NCBI GenBank assembly: GCA_004010935.1
Contig: CP026511.1
Coordinates: forward strand, 3,596,001 to 3,660,000
Direction: 5' to 3'
DNA from: Pseudomonadaceae bacterium SI-3
GTDB taxonomy: Bacteria > Pseudomonadota > Gammaproteobacteria > Pseudomonadales > Pseudomonadaceae
DNA: 64,000 nucleotides
Positions 10,135 through 21,085 of this stretch are shown piece by piece. Both the position numbers and the translations under genes were made by a program. Under the pieces are notes generated by a model. That model had not been told where the DNA came from. It saw only the letters and a list, made by a program, of their open reading frames with translations, and searched no databases. The number at the start of each line of letters is the position of its first letter. The stretch's first letter is position 1.

Positions 10135-11835
10135 ATGTCCCGTGAAACCTGGCGCGCCGCGCTAGCCGCCTATGCCAGTCCAGCCTCACTGACTCTGCTG
10201 ATCCTTGGCTTCGCTGCCGGGCTTCCTGCGATCCTGGTTTTTTCCACGCTTTCTGTATGGTTGCGCGAGGCGGGTGTGTCTCGCGAGACCATCGGCTTTG
10301 CCAGCTGGATCAGCCTCGCGTACGCGTTCAAATGGGTTTGGTCGCCGATGCTCGACCAATGGCGATTGCCCTGGATTGGCGGCTTGGGCCGGCGGCGCTC
10401 GTGGCTGGTGCTGTCGCAGGCGGTCATCGCGATCGGCCTGATCGGCATGGCCATGTGCAATCCGCAACAGAACCTGACCATGTTGATCGCACTGGCCGTG
10501 GCGGTGGCGTTCGCCTCGGCCACGCAAGACATCGCCATTGATGCCTATCGGCTGGAAATCGCCGAGGACAAATTGCAGGCCACACTGGCCGCGAGCTACA
10601 TGACCGGTTATCGCGTCGCCATGCTGTTGGCCAGCGCCGGGGCGCTGTTTTTGGCTGAGTGGCTGGGCTCTAGCAACGTCGAATACAACCAGGCCGCCTG
10701 GGCCACGACCTATATCGCCTTCGCTCTCCTCATCCTGCCGGGCCTTGTCACCAGCCTGTTGATTCCCGAACCCCAATGCACCGCGCCGCTGCCTCATGGG
10801 CCGTCCAGATTCAGCTTCAACCATCAGATGGCTGCGGTCGGCCTGCTGTTGGTGCTGCTGATTTCCGTTCCCGCGATGATCAACGCATTGATCGCCCAGG
10901 CCTGGCCACGTGCAACGCTGTATTTGCTGTTCATCATCGGTTCGCTGTCACCTTGGGGACGGTCGCTGATGGTTCCGGTGCGCCAGATGCTTCAACAGGC
11001 TGGTCAGCGCCAGCGCCCGGCACGCTTCGATTTTGTCCACCAGGCCGTATCGGTGATCGTCCTGATCATCCTCATGGTTTCTACAACGGGCATGTTCCAG
11101 TCCTACTGGGGCGGCTACTGGCCACGCGGCACCATGTATCTGCTGATTTGCTGGGGCTGCCTCTCCGGACCGGGGCGGATTCTGATGGGGCCGGTGCTGA
11201 CGCCCATCACCGACTTCATCCTGCGCTATCGTTGGCAGGCGCTGTTACTGCTCGGACTGATCGCCACCTACCGGATGTCCGATACGGTAATGGGCGTTAT
11301 GGCGAATGTCTTTTATATCGACCAAGGCTTTAGCAAGGATCAGATCGCCAGCGTCAGCAAGCTTTTTGGTTTAATCATGACCCTGCTTGGCGCTGCGTTT
11401 GGCGGTTTGCTGATCGTGCGTTTCAGCATCTTGCCGATTCTGTTCATTGGCGGTGCGGCATCGGCCGCAACCAATCTCATGTTCATGTTGCTGGTGGAAA
11501 TGGGCGCCAACCTCAACATGCTGATCGTCACCATCTCCTGCGACAACTTCAGCGGCGGCCTGGCCTCAACCGCATTCGTTGCTTATCTTTCGAGCCTGAC
11601 CAATCTGAAGTTCTCTGCGACCCAGTACGCCCTGCTCAGCTCGTTGATGTTGCTATTGCCAAGGCTATTGGGCGGCTACTCGGGCGTGATGGTCGAGCAT
11701 CTCGGTTACAGCAACTTCTTTCTTGTGACTGCGTTGCTCGGCATTCCGACACTGGTACTGATTGTCTGGCAATGGACACGCAGTCGCCCGCAATCCACCG
11801 GCGGAGAGCCGATATCCTCGACTGAACATAGCTAA
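10135..11835 (+). CDS. ampG: Muropeptide permease AmpG (MFS)
   Basis: A 566-residue major facilitator protein of the inner membrane. It imports anhydro-muropeptides released during cell wall turnover for recycling, and so shapes AmpR/AmpC beta-lactamase induction. Sequence features are the family start (LILGFAAGLPAILVFSTLSVWLREAGVSR), the SPMLDQWRLPW loop, SATQDIAIDAYRLE, and about 14 hydrophobic segments. An extra pair of segments at roughly residues 215-360 is characteristic of the long pseudomonad AmpG. A terminator follows the stop directly. Confidence 0.95.
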   Translation: MSRETWRAALAAYASPASLTLLILGFAAGLPAILVFSTLSVWLREAGVSRETIGFASWISLAYAFKWVWSPMLDQWRLPWIGGLGRRRSWLVLSQAVIAIGLIGMAMCNPQQNLTMLIALAVAVAFASATQDIAIDAYRLEIAEDKLQATLAASYMTGYRVAMLLASAGALFLAEWLGSSNVEYNQAAWATTYIAFALLILPGLVTSLLIPEPQCTAPLPHGPSRFSFNHQMAAVGLLLVLLISVPAMINALIAQAWPRATLYLLFIIGSLSPWGRSLMVPVRQMLQQAGQRQRPARFDFVHQAVSVIVLIILMVSTTGMFQSYWGGYWPRGTMYLLICWGCLSGPGRILMGPVLTPITDFILRYRWQALLLLGLIATYRMSDTVMGVMANVFYIDQGFSKDQIASVSKLFGLIMTLLGAAFGGLLIVRFSILPILFIGGAASAATNLMFMLLVEMGANLNMLIVTISCDNFSGGLASTAFVAYLSSLTNLKFSATQYALLSSLMLLLPRLLGGYSGVMVEHLGYSNFFLVTALLGIPTLVLIVWQWTRSRPQSTGGEPISSTEHS

Positions 11836-11840
11836 CGAAA

Positions 11841-11866
11841 AAAAGCCGGCTACTGCCGGCTTTTTT
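11841..11866. terminator. Bidirectional terminator between ampG and mscS-type gene
   Basis: AAAAGCCGGC and GCCGGCTTTT form a 10-bp stem with a TACT loop, flanked by an A-run on the left and a T-run on the right. It can serve both converging genes. Confidence 0.85.
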
Positions 11867-11884
11867 CATCTTGCAGAACAGGTC

Positions 11885-12709
11885 TTAACGCTGGACCAGG
11901 TGTACCACCCGCTGCGGGAATGGAATACCGATTCCGGCTGCGTCGAAGCGCTCCTTGACCAACTCAGTAAAGCCGAAGGTTACCGGCCAGAAGTCACCGG
12001 TGGCGACCCATACCCGCAGCGACAGATTCACCGAACTGTCGGCCAGTGCGACCACATGAACCACCGGTTCAGGATCGCGCAGCACACGCTCGTCTTCAGC
12101 AATCTCCAGCAGGATCTTGCGCGCCAGTTTGATGTCGGCGCCGTAGTCGATACCGATATTGATGTCCGCGCGACGACGCGGCTCGCGGGAATAATTGGTG
12201 ATATGGCCATTCGAAAGGCTGCCGTTGGGCACCACGATGGTTTTGTTATCGGCAGACTTGAGGACGGTGTGGAAGATCTGTATCGAGTGCACAGTCCCGG
12301 ATACGCCCTGAGCTTCAATCCACTCACCGACGCGGATGGGTCGGAAGATCAGAATCAGCACGCCGCCAGCGAAGTTGCCCAGGCTGCCCTGCAACGCCAG
12401 GCCAATCGCAAGGCCGGCTGCACCGATTACAGCGATAAATGAGGTGGTCTCGACGCCGATCATCGACGCAACGCTGATCAGCAAAAGTCCCTTGAGGATG
12501 ACGCTCGCCAGGCTCTCGATAAAGCCATGCAGCGAAGCGTCGAACTGGCGGCGCTTCAATACGCCACCCAAATTCCCGACGAGCTTGTTGATCAGCCACC
12601 AACCGATGAGGAAGGTGAAAAGCGCCAGCGTAACTTGTGCGCCGTATTGAACGACCACAGGCAACCAGGCCTCGGAAAGCTCGCCCAGGTAATCGACACT
12701 GAAATCCAT
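11885..12709 (-). CDS. Small-conductance mechanosensitive channel (MscS family)
   Basis: Inner-membrane channel that opens under membrane tension to release solutes after osmotic downshift. The 274-residue form starts MDFSVDYLGELSEAW. An upstream ATG in the same frame (12733) is less likely because the Shine-Dalgarno AAGGAG lies inside that extension, 11 bases before the chosen ATG. Three N-terminal membrane segments are visible. The Gly/Ala-rich pore helix FIAVIGAAGLAIGLALQGSLGNFAGGVLI and the following IRVGEWIE beta domain are those of MscS. Length is close to E. coli MscS (286). Confidence 0.93.
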   Translation of the reverse strand: MDFSVDYLGELSEAWLPVVVQYGAQVTLALFTFLIGWWLINKLVGNLGGVLKRRQFDASLHGFIESLASVILKGLLLISVASMIGVETTSFIAVIGAAGLAIGLALQGSLGNFAGGVLILIFRPIRVGEWIEAQGVSGTVHSIQIFHTVLKSADNKTIVVPNGSLSNGHITNYSREPRRRADINIGIDYGADIKLARKILLEIAEDERVLRDPEPVVHVVALADSSVNLSLRVWVATGDFWPVTFGFTELVKERFDAAGIGIPFPQRVVHLVQR

Positions 12710-12795
12710 TGAAAAAGAATCTCCTTGGGACACCGAGCGCCCGGACTAGGGCCGCTCGGCAAATGCGGGAAGTGGCACGAACGTGCGCGGGGTGA

Positions 12796-13275
12796 TTAAT
12801 CGCGGAAGTTATTGAATTGCAGCGGCATTTCAAAATCCTTGGCGCGCAGCAGGGCGATCGCTTCCTGCAGGTCGTCGCGTTTCTTGCCGGTTACACGCAC
12901 CTGCTCACCCTGAATGGCCGCCTGCACCTTGAGCTTGGCCTCCTTGATGTACGCTACGATCTTCTTAGCCAGTTCCTTGTCGATACCCTCGCGCAGCACC
13001 ACCTCCTGCTTGACGGTCTTGCCGGATGGATAGGGATCCTTCAGCTCCAGACACTGGATATCGATCTTGCGTTTGACCAGGCTCAACTTGAGGATTTCCA
13101 ACATCTGCTCCAATTGGAAATCTGCGTCGGCGGTCAGATTGATGGTCAGTTCCTTGAATTCGAAACTGCCTTTGCCACGCAGGTCATAGCGCCGGTCAAG
13201 TTCCTTGACAGCGTTATCTACCGCGTTGGTTACTTCGTGTTTGTCCAGTTCGGACACCACGTCGAACGAGGGCAT
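12796..13275 (-). CDS. yajQ: YajQ family nucleotide-binding protein
   Basis: A 159-residue cytoplasmic protein starting [18 protein letters not shown], the normal YajQ start, with AGGAGG seven bases before the ATG (the frame is open 9 codons further). Two ferredoxin-like repeats are expected from the family. In Xanthomonas and Pseudomonas, YajQ homologues bind cyclic di-GMP and act with a transcription factor; older work reports nucleic acid binding. Its position next to a REC-GGDEF gene is notable, but they are divergently transcribed. Confidence 0.95.
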   Translation of the reverse strand: MPSFDVVSELDKHEVTNAVDNAVKELDRRYDLRGKGSFEFKELTINLTADADFQLEQMLEILKLSLVKRKIDIQCLELKDPYPSGKTVKQEVVLREGIDKELAKKIVAYIKEAKLKVQAAIQGEQVRVTGKKRDDLQEAIALLRAKDFEMPLQFNNFRD

Positions 13276-13418
13276 GGGCTTCCTCCTGTGGAAACGGCGC
13301 AAGGGTGTGACCCAACGCGCTTAGCTTGACGGTTCAAATGCGCCATCATTATAACTGTTCGCGCTGCTCAGGCCTTTCCATTCCCTGTTGCAGCCCCTCT
13401 CCTTCTCCGAGTCCCTGA

Positions 13419-15301
<1,883 letters not shown>

Positions 15302-15334
15302 GCCACCGCTACCCTGCAGAAACACCCTTCGCCC

Positions 15335-17359
15335 GTGCCTACCATGACCCTGCGCCAGCGCCTTGAAAATCTTCCGGTCGGCCGCAAGCTGCTGATCGCT
15401 TTGCTCGTGCTGCTGGCAGCCTTGCTGCTGGTCTCCAACCTCACGTTTATCAGCGCGGCCTATTGGATATCGCGGCAGAGCGTGGCGCCCCAGGCGATGC
15501 ATACCCTCGGCGAGCTGTTCGCAACTCCCGAGCTGAGTGATCGCGCCCTGGAATCCAAAGCGGCTGCTGACGAGCTGCTGGGGAAGCTGAACGAATATGC
15601 GCCGCTGCGGGCGGCTGTGGTCTATGACCGCACGGGGCGCAGCCTGGCTGAACTGTACCGTGGCGATCGGCTGGACTTACCGCAGCAGGTGAGCGACTTG
15701 CCGGAGTGGCAAAAGAGCGAGATGCGTGCCAATCTGTTGATCGAGCTGCCACAGGCCGCGGGGCCACCAGGTCATCTATTGATGGTCGCCAGCAGCGAAC
15801 TGCCAGGCGCGTTTTACACGGGCACCTTGACCGCCAGCCTCGCCATCCTGCTCGCCAGCCTGCTGCTATGGGCGCTGGTGGCACGGCAGATTCGTCGTCT
15901 GATCACCCGGCCGATCCGCGACCTGGAAGCCCTGTCCCGCCAGGTGACCCGAGAAGAAGACTATTCCCTCAGGGCGACACCGAAAAACCGGGACGAGATC
16001 GGCCACTTGGCCGATGCTTTCAACACCATGCTGTCGCGCATGGAGGCTCGCGAGCAGCAGCTCAAGCGTGCCCGAGACGATGCCCAGGAAGCCTTCGATC
16101 ACGCCCAAGGCCTGGCAGAGGAGACCCGTCATTCCAACCGCAAGCTCGAGCTCGAAGTCCAGGTTCGCAGCAAGATCGAAAAGAAACTCACTGGCTTCCA
16201 GAACTACCTGAACAGCATCATCGACTCGATGCCCTCGGTGCTCATTGCGCTCGATGAGCAACTCTACGTGACCCAGTGGAATCAACAGGCCAGTGTGCTA
16301 TCCGGAACGACAATCGATGACGCCTTGAACCAACCCGTTTTCATCGCCTTCGAGCCGCTAAGGCCGTTCCTGACTCAGATCCGTCGTACATCCGAGCATC
16401 ATCAGGTCGAGAAGATCGAACGTGTCACCTGGGCTTTCAATGGTGAGCCTCGGCATTATGCATTGACGCTCTACCCCCTGATGGGCGGTGGCGGTCGGGG
16501 CGTGGTGATCCGCATCGACGACATTACCGAGCGGATCAACATGGAAGAAATCATGGTGCAGTCGGAAAAGATGCTCTCGGTAGGCAGCCTTGCCGCAGGT
16601 ATGGCGCACGAGATCAACAACCCCCTCGGCGCCATCCTGCACAACGCACAGAACATCCGCCGGCGGCTATCGCCTGAGCTTGAGCGGAACCGTGACGTCG
16701 CTCTGGATACTGGGGTCTCGCTGGAGGCCGTCAACCTGTACCTGCAGCAAAGGGAGATCCCGCAACTGCTCGACGGTATTCAGCAAGCCGGATCGCGAGC
16801 GGCCAAGATCGTCAGCCACATGTTGAGTTTCAGTCGCCTGAGCAACCGGCAACTGGCGGAGTGCCCGCTGGCCGTGCTTATTGACCAGGCGTTGGAGATT
16901 GCCGGCAACGACTTTGCACTGATGGACGGTTTCGACTTCCGATCTATTGAAATTCTCCGAGACTTCGATCCCCAGGTGGACCGCGTCCCCTGTATCGCCA
17001 ACGAGCTCGAACAGGTGCTGCTGAACTTGCTGAAAAACGCCGCCCAGGCTATCCATCAGAGACCGGAGCGAAGCCGCGGGCAGATTATCCTGCGCACACG
17101 GCTGAACCCGCCTTGGTGTGAAATCCAGGTCGAAGACAATGGCAGCGGAATTCCTGAACATATCCGCAAGCGAATCTTCGAGCCCTTTTTCACTACCAAG
17201 GAGGTGGGCCAGGGAACCGGGCTGGGTCTTTCCGTTTCGTATTTCATCATCACCAACAATCACAAGGGCCAGATGGAAGTGCAGAGCAGGCCGGACCAGG
17301 GCACCTGCTTTACGCTGCGCCTGCCGCTGTCATCCGCTACTGAACCCAACAACAGCTGA
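15335..17359 (+). CDS. Membrane sensor histidine kinase (HAMP-PAS-HisKA-HATPase)
   Basis: A 674-residue two-component sensor. Order of parts: TM1 (about 20-45), periplasmic domain (about 45-165), TM2 (about 170-190), HAMP (about 190-245), a coiled region, a PAS domain (about 285-400), HisKA with H-box AAGMAHEINNPLGA (His425 from the GTG start), and a HATPase domain with N-box NLLKNAAQAI, G1 VEDNGSGIP and G2 GQGTGLGLSVSYF. Between the H-box and N-box there is an insertion around residues 445-480. The start may be GTG at 15335 or ATG at 15344. No response regulator follows; the REC-GGDEF protein two genes upstream is a possible partner. Confidence 0.92.
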   Translation: MPTMTLRQRLENLPVGRKLLIALLVLLAALLLVSNLTFISAAYWISRQSVAPQAMHTLGELFATPELSDRALESKAAADELLGKLNEYAPLRAAVVYDRTGRSLAELYRGDRLDLPQQVSDLPEWQKSEMRANLLIELPQAAGPPGHLLMVASSELPGAFYTGTLTASLAILLASLLLWALVARQIRRLITRPIRDLEALSRQVTREEDYSLRATPKNRDEIGHLADAFNTMLSRMEAREQQLKRARDDAQEAFDHAQGLAEETRHSNRKLELEVQVRSKIEKKLTGFQNYLNSIIDSMPSVLIALDEQLYVTQWNQQASVLSGTTIDDALNQPVFIAFEPLRPFLTQIRRTSEHHQVEKIERVTWAFNGEPRHYALTLYPLMGGGGRGVVIRIDDITERINMEEIMVQSEKMLSVGSLAAGMAHEINNPLGAILHNAQNIRRRLSPELERNRDVALDTGVSLEAVNLYLQQREIPQLLDGIQQAGSRAAKIVSHMLSFSRLSNRQLAECPLAVLIDQALEIAGNDFALMDGFDFRSIEILRDFDPQVDRVPCIANELEQVLLNLLKNAAQAIHQRPERSRGQIILRTRLNPPWCEIQVEDNGSGIPEHIRKRIFEPFFTTKEVGQGTGLGLSVSYFIITNNHKGQMEVQSRPDQGTCFTLRLPLSSATEPNNS

Positions 17360-17373
17360 ATCAAGGAATCCAG

Positions 17374-17958
17374 ATGGGCAACCGACTCTCGAAGATCTAT
17401 ACCCGTGCCGGAGATGCCGGAGAAACCGGCTTGGCCGACGGCCGCCGCGTGCCCAAGGATCACCCAAGAATCGAGGCGATGGGCGAAATAGACACCCTCA
17501 ACAGTCAACTGGGCCTGTTGCTGGCCGAGCTGGCCGAAGCCCAGGCGCGCTGGCCGGATCTGGCCGAACTGATCGAAGTCCTCGGGCCCTGCCAGCATCG
17601 CCTGTTCGACCTGGGCGGTGAGTTGGCGATGCCTGAGTATCAGGCACTGACCGACGCCGAGGTCGCCCGTCTTGAGAAGGCGATCGATCATTGGAATCAG
17701 GAGCTAGGACCGCTGGAAGATTTCATCATGCCGGGCGGCTCACGACTGATCGCCCTCGCCCATCTGTGTCGGAGCATGGCGCGTACCAGCGAGCGCCGTT
17801 GTCAGCAACTTAATGCGATCGAGCCGCTACGCGCGGTCGGCCTGGCTTACCTCAATCGCCTGTCGGACCTTTTCTTCGTTGTGGCCCGGCTGATTGCGCG
17901 GCGTCAGGGCTGCGCTGAAATCCTCTGGCATGCGGCCAGTGCGCCTGCCGATGCCTGA
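17374..17958 (+). CDS. Cob(I)alamin/cob(I)yrinate adenosyltransferase, PduO type
   Basis: A 194-residue enzyme that transfers the adenosyl group of ATP to cob(I)alamin or a precursor to make the coenzyme B12 form. The N-terminal KIYTRAGDAGETGLADGRRV is the ATP-binding motif of the PduO type, and the helix with SRLIALAHLCRSMARTSERR carries the conserved Arg residues. It starts 15 bases after the kinase gene and overlaps the next gene. No other cobalamin genes are in the window. Confidence 0.93.
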   Translation: MGNRLSKIYTRAGDAGETGLADGRRVPKDHPRIEAMGEIDTLNSQLGLLLAELAEAQARWPDLAELIEVLGPCQHRLFDLGGELAMPEYQALTDAEVARLEKAIDHWNQELGPLEDFIMPGGSRLIALAHLCRSMARTSERRCQQLNAIEPLRAVGLAYLNRLSDLFFVVARLIARRQGCAEILWHAASAPADA

Positions 17959-18976
17959 GCAAACGCGGCGGCGCGAGCGCTTAATCGACGGGCTGCACGC
18001 GGCTTGGGAAGTCCTGATCGTCCTGCTGGTGTGCATCAACCTTGGGCTCATCCTGTTCGATAGCTTGTTCATTTTGCAGCCGATCAATGACGCCCTGGCC
18101 GAATGGGCTCCCGCCCTGCATCAACGCTACGACGCGCTGATTCACCAGAACTTCCAGCACATCGACCTCGCCTTCGTCGCGATTTTTGTCTTCGACGTGC
18201 TGCTCGGCTGGACCGTCGCGTTGTTTGAACGCCGCTACGCACGCTGGTACTACTACCCCTTCGCTCACTGGTATGACGTGCTCGGCTGCATTCCGTTGAG
18301 CGGCTTCCGCTGGCTGCGGGTGCTGCGCGTCGGCAGCCTGTTGATCCGTCTGCAACGATTGGGGCTGATCGACATGCGACGCTGGGCGGTGTTTGGCCTG
18401 GCCAACCGTTATTACCTGTTGCTGCTCGAAGAACTATCCGATCGCGTCATGGTTCGCCTGTTCAGCCGCATGCAGCAGGAGATCGGAGCCAGCGACGACC
18501 TCTCCCGCCGCTTGCTGCAAGAGGTGGTCAGGCCGCGCAAGGAAAGGCTGCTCATCGACCTTTCCCGTCGCATGCACAGCATGTTGGAGACCGGCTACCG
18601 GGACAATCGGGGAGCCATCGAAGGCTATGTGGGCGGACTGATTCACCAGGCCCTGCTGAACAACCCGGAGGTGATCCGCCTGCGCCGCCTGCCCATGGGG
18701 GGACGAGTCGCCGATACCCTGGATGCAGCGCTCAGCGATATTGCCGCCCAGCTACTTCAAGGCGCCGCCGAAGGACTTCAAAGCCCACAGTTCCAGAGAC
18801 TTGCACGAAACCTGGCCGACGAGTTTTTCGAGGCCTGGGTTTACCAGGATGAGAACACCGACCTGGCGCTCGAAGAGCTGCTGGTGGATGTCATCGAAGT
18901 CCTGAAACAGCAGGTTCTGGATCGACGCTGGAGCCGTTTTGTCGGACCCATTCAGCCACCTTCACCCCCAGGCTAG
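17951..18976 (+). CDS. Ion-channel-like membrane protein with long helical C-terminus
   Basis: A 341-residue protein starting MPEQTRRRERLID; the start overlaps the adenosyltransferase stop by 8 bases. Hydrophobic segments lie at about 18-40 and 80-100. Then comes WYYYPFAHWYDVLGCIPLSGFRWLRVLRVGSLLIRL, which resembles the S3-S4 region (Arg every third or fourth position) of voltage-gated-type cation channels. I see no clear pore helix or selectivity filter after it. The remaining ~200 residues are soluble, helix-rich and charged. I do not recognise a characterised family member; a sensor-like membrane domain without a pore is an inference. Confidence 0.75.
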   Translation: MPEQTRRRERLIDGLHAAWEVLIVLLVCINLGLILFDSLFILQPINDALAEWAPALHQRYDALIHQNFQHIDLAFVAIFVFDVLLGWTVALFERRYARWYYYPFAHWYDVLGCIPLSGFRWLRVLRVGSLLIRLQRLGLIDMRRWAVFGLANRYYLLLLEELSDRVMVRLFSRMQQEIGASDDLSRRLLQEVVRPRKERLLIDLSRRMHSMLETGYRDNRGAIEGYVGGLIHQALLNNPEVIRLRRLPMGGRVADTLDAALSDIAAQLLQGAAEGLQSPQFQRLARNLADEFFEAWVYQDENTDLALEELLVDVIEVLKQQVLDRRWSRFVGPIQPPSPPG

Positions 18977-19746
18977 CGACGGTTCGCCGCGGCAACGCCT
19001 TCCTGCTGGTCGAGTCGAGCCCCGACTACCATTTCGGTCGCCCAGTTAACGAGGATGTCGGTATAGGCCTTCTGGCAGCAATCACTGGTTAGCGCATGAT
19101 CAGCACCGAGAATGATCCGGTGCGTCAGGGAATGCGTCTGATGGAAGGCGGCACGGTAACTCATGATGGTGCTGTGCGGAACCAGGTGATCGTGCTCGGA
19201 CTCGACGATCAGCACGTCGCCACGAAAGTCGGCGCAGGCTGCCAGGGCACGGTTTTCCTCCGGCACGACTCGTCGACCACGCAGTTGGTTGAGCAGGTCC
19301 CGGTTCAGCTGGCGCTTGGGCACCATCCAGTCATCGTCCCCGTACAGCGCTGGAACCCGCATGGCCAACCATTTAACTGGCCTCAGCGCCGTAAGCAAAG
19401 CTGACAGGTAACCGCCGTAGCTGGTGCCCACTACGGCAATCGCCGATGAGTCGATGTTCGGGTGTTGCGCCAGCAGATCGTAGGCGGCCAATAGATCATT
19501 GAGATTCTGCTCGCGCGTAACGGTTTGCTGTTGCGCCAGCGTCAAGGCATGGCCGCGCAAGTCGAAGGACAAGCAGATGCATCCCAGCCCCGCTATACCT
19601 CGAGCGCGCGTCAGGTCACGTTCCTGACTCCCCCCCCAGCCGTGCACGAACAGGACGCCGGGCAGTTTGGTTGGCGGTGAGAGGAAAGTTCCGGCGATAT
19701 GTTCATCGTCGACCAGGATGTCTACGCATTCACTCTGAGTCGCCAT
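18973..19746 (-). CDS. Alpha/beta hydrolase
   Basis: A 257-residue serine hydrolase. The oxyanion-hole segment VLFVHGWGGSQ, nucleophile elbow GTSYGG (Ser111), acid in VESEHDHLVP and catalytic His near GADHAL are all present. It looks like the dienelactone-hydrolase/acyl-peptidase-like group, but the substrate is unknown. The gene is transcribed after the DUF3182 gene and overlaps its end by 17 bases, so the two form an operon. Confidence 0.88.
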   Translation of the reverse strand: MATQSECVDILVDDEHIAGTFLSPPTKLPGVLFVHGWGGSQERDLTRARGIAGLGCICLSFDLRGHALTLAQQQTVTREQNLNDLLAAYDLLAQHPNIDSSAIAVVGTSYGGYLSALLTALRPVKWLAMRVPALYGDDDWMVPKRQLNRDLLNQLRGRRVVPEENRALAACADFRGDVLIVESEHDHLVPHSTIMSYRAAFHQTHSLTHRIILGADHALTSDCCQKAYTDILVNWATEMVVGARLDQQEGVAAANRR

Positions 19747-20893
19747 AATCCTCCACCACTACGTACTTGGTGATAAAGCCAACCTCGGCGTCTTCGTCCC
19801 GGAACAGTACGGTCGCACCGGACGGAACTACTTGCGACTCACCATAAACTTCAACGGTAGACGCCCGTACTGCGCCGCTCTGGCCCTGCATGAGTGTCTC
19901 AAGCGCAGCGATTTCGGCACCGCTTGCGCCCCCGATCCGCCATGACTGCTCCAACACACCGGAACAGGCACGACCACGACCATCGACGCCCTGGGCAATA
20001 TCGTAGTTACGACGCGACGCGAAAAATCCTCGAAAGCACGCCGATGCGGCATCGTCGTAGACCTGCGCTTGCATAATGGCCAGCCGGGCCTTCTCCGGAA
20101 GATCGAGCCCTAGCAGGGCCTCGAAGTCACCGTCCGATACGACCAGATCGGATCCGCCGTAAACCGTCTCGCCAGAATTGTCAGGCGTCAGGCGCTGAGT
20201 CCCGTAATAGCTGAGTGTTCTTCCCGCCACCCGAATTTGCCCAACACTGAAGGTCGTCACGTGTTCCAGGTTGGCCTCGAGCACCAGCCCATACTGAGCC
20301 ATCTCCTTCTCGTCGACGTGTTCCAGCGCATTATCCAGCTGCTGCTCGGTATTGATGCGCTCCTGCCCTCTCCCGCCGGTGGCTCGCACTGGTTTCAGCC
20401 GCAGCGAACCTTCATGCAACAGCCGCCGCCCGGCTTCGCGGGCATCTGCGAGCGAAAAGACGCTATAGCCGGGAAGCACGCTGCCACTGACACGCGCCGC
20501 GAAGTCACGAGACCAACCAACTGGTGCATCTGCATCCGGACGCACCAGCGGATGCGTGATGGCCTTGGTTTCGATGAATGCCTGCGGTACCACGCCACCG
20601 AACAGATCTTCCTCATCATCGAGGCCTAGCTCACGGGCTGCGTCTGTACCGATGATGGTGCCAGACGGCACGAAATACAGTGGATGCGAATACTCGATGG
20701 ATCGGTCGTATTCACCGAGAAACGTCAAGCCTTTAACTGCCGCTAGACGCTTGGCCAGATGCTCATGCACGGCCTTTTCATGTTTGGGGTCTCTGGACCT
20801 GTTGGCCAGAGTCACTACTGCCCCTCGGGGCGTTTGCGGCGCATCCGCATTGATCATATGAGGACTCGCTCCATGGACTGCTGATACATGCAC
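19730..20893 (-). CDS. DUF3182 family protein (ATP-grasp-like)
   Basis: A 387-residue protein matching the DUF3182 family as I recall it. Features: an N-terminal VVTLANRSRDPKHEKAVHEHLA motif, a central LRLKPVRATGGRGQERI segment that looks like the lysine/glycine-rich nucleotide-binding loop of ATP-grasp ligases, and a C-terminal GFITKYVVVEDYG. Function is unknown. It overlaps the downstream hydrolase gene by 17 bases. Start could also be Met13 (20857); the first ATG is kept because nothing distinguishes them. Confidence 0.8.
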   Translation of the reverse strand: MHVSAVHGASPHMINADAPQTPRGAVVTLANRSRDPKHEKAVHEHLAKRLAAVKGLTFLGEYDRSIEYSHPLYFVPSGTIIGTDAARELGLDDEEDLFGGVVPQAFIETKAITHPLVRPDADAPVGWSRDFAARVSGSVLPGYSVFSLADAREAGRRLLHEGSLRLKPVRATGGRGQERINTEQQLDNALEHVDEKEMAQYGLVLEANLEHVTTFSVGQIRVAGRTLSYYGTQRLTPDNSGETVYGGSDLVVSDGDFEALLGLDLPEKARLAIMQAQVYDDAASACFRGFFASRRNYDIAQGVDGRGRACSGVLEQSWRIGGASGAEIAALETLMQGQSGAVRASTVEVYGESQVVPSGATVLFRDEDAEVGFITKYVVVEDYGDSE

Positions 20894-21037
20894 GGCGAGC
20901 GGATCGATAGCCGCCCGTTTCGCTCGTTATCACCCGAGCCAAAGCGGTTCCGGTGTAAGGAGTAGACCCTGGATAGCGCCTATCTATCCTTCGAATCGCA
21001 TCCCGTGTGGGTCTGGACGTCAGCAGCCAGAAACGAA

Positions 21038-21069
21038 AAAGGGGAGCAGACCTTGGCCTGCTCCCCTTT
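21038..21069 (-). terminator. Terminator of ahpF
   Basis: A 12-bp perfect stem (AAAGGGGAGCAG / CTGCTCCCCTTT, loop of 8) lies just after the ahpF stop. Confidence 0.85.
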
Positions 21070-21085
21070 CTTTTTACCTCGACGC

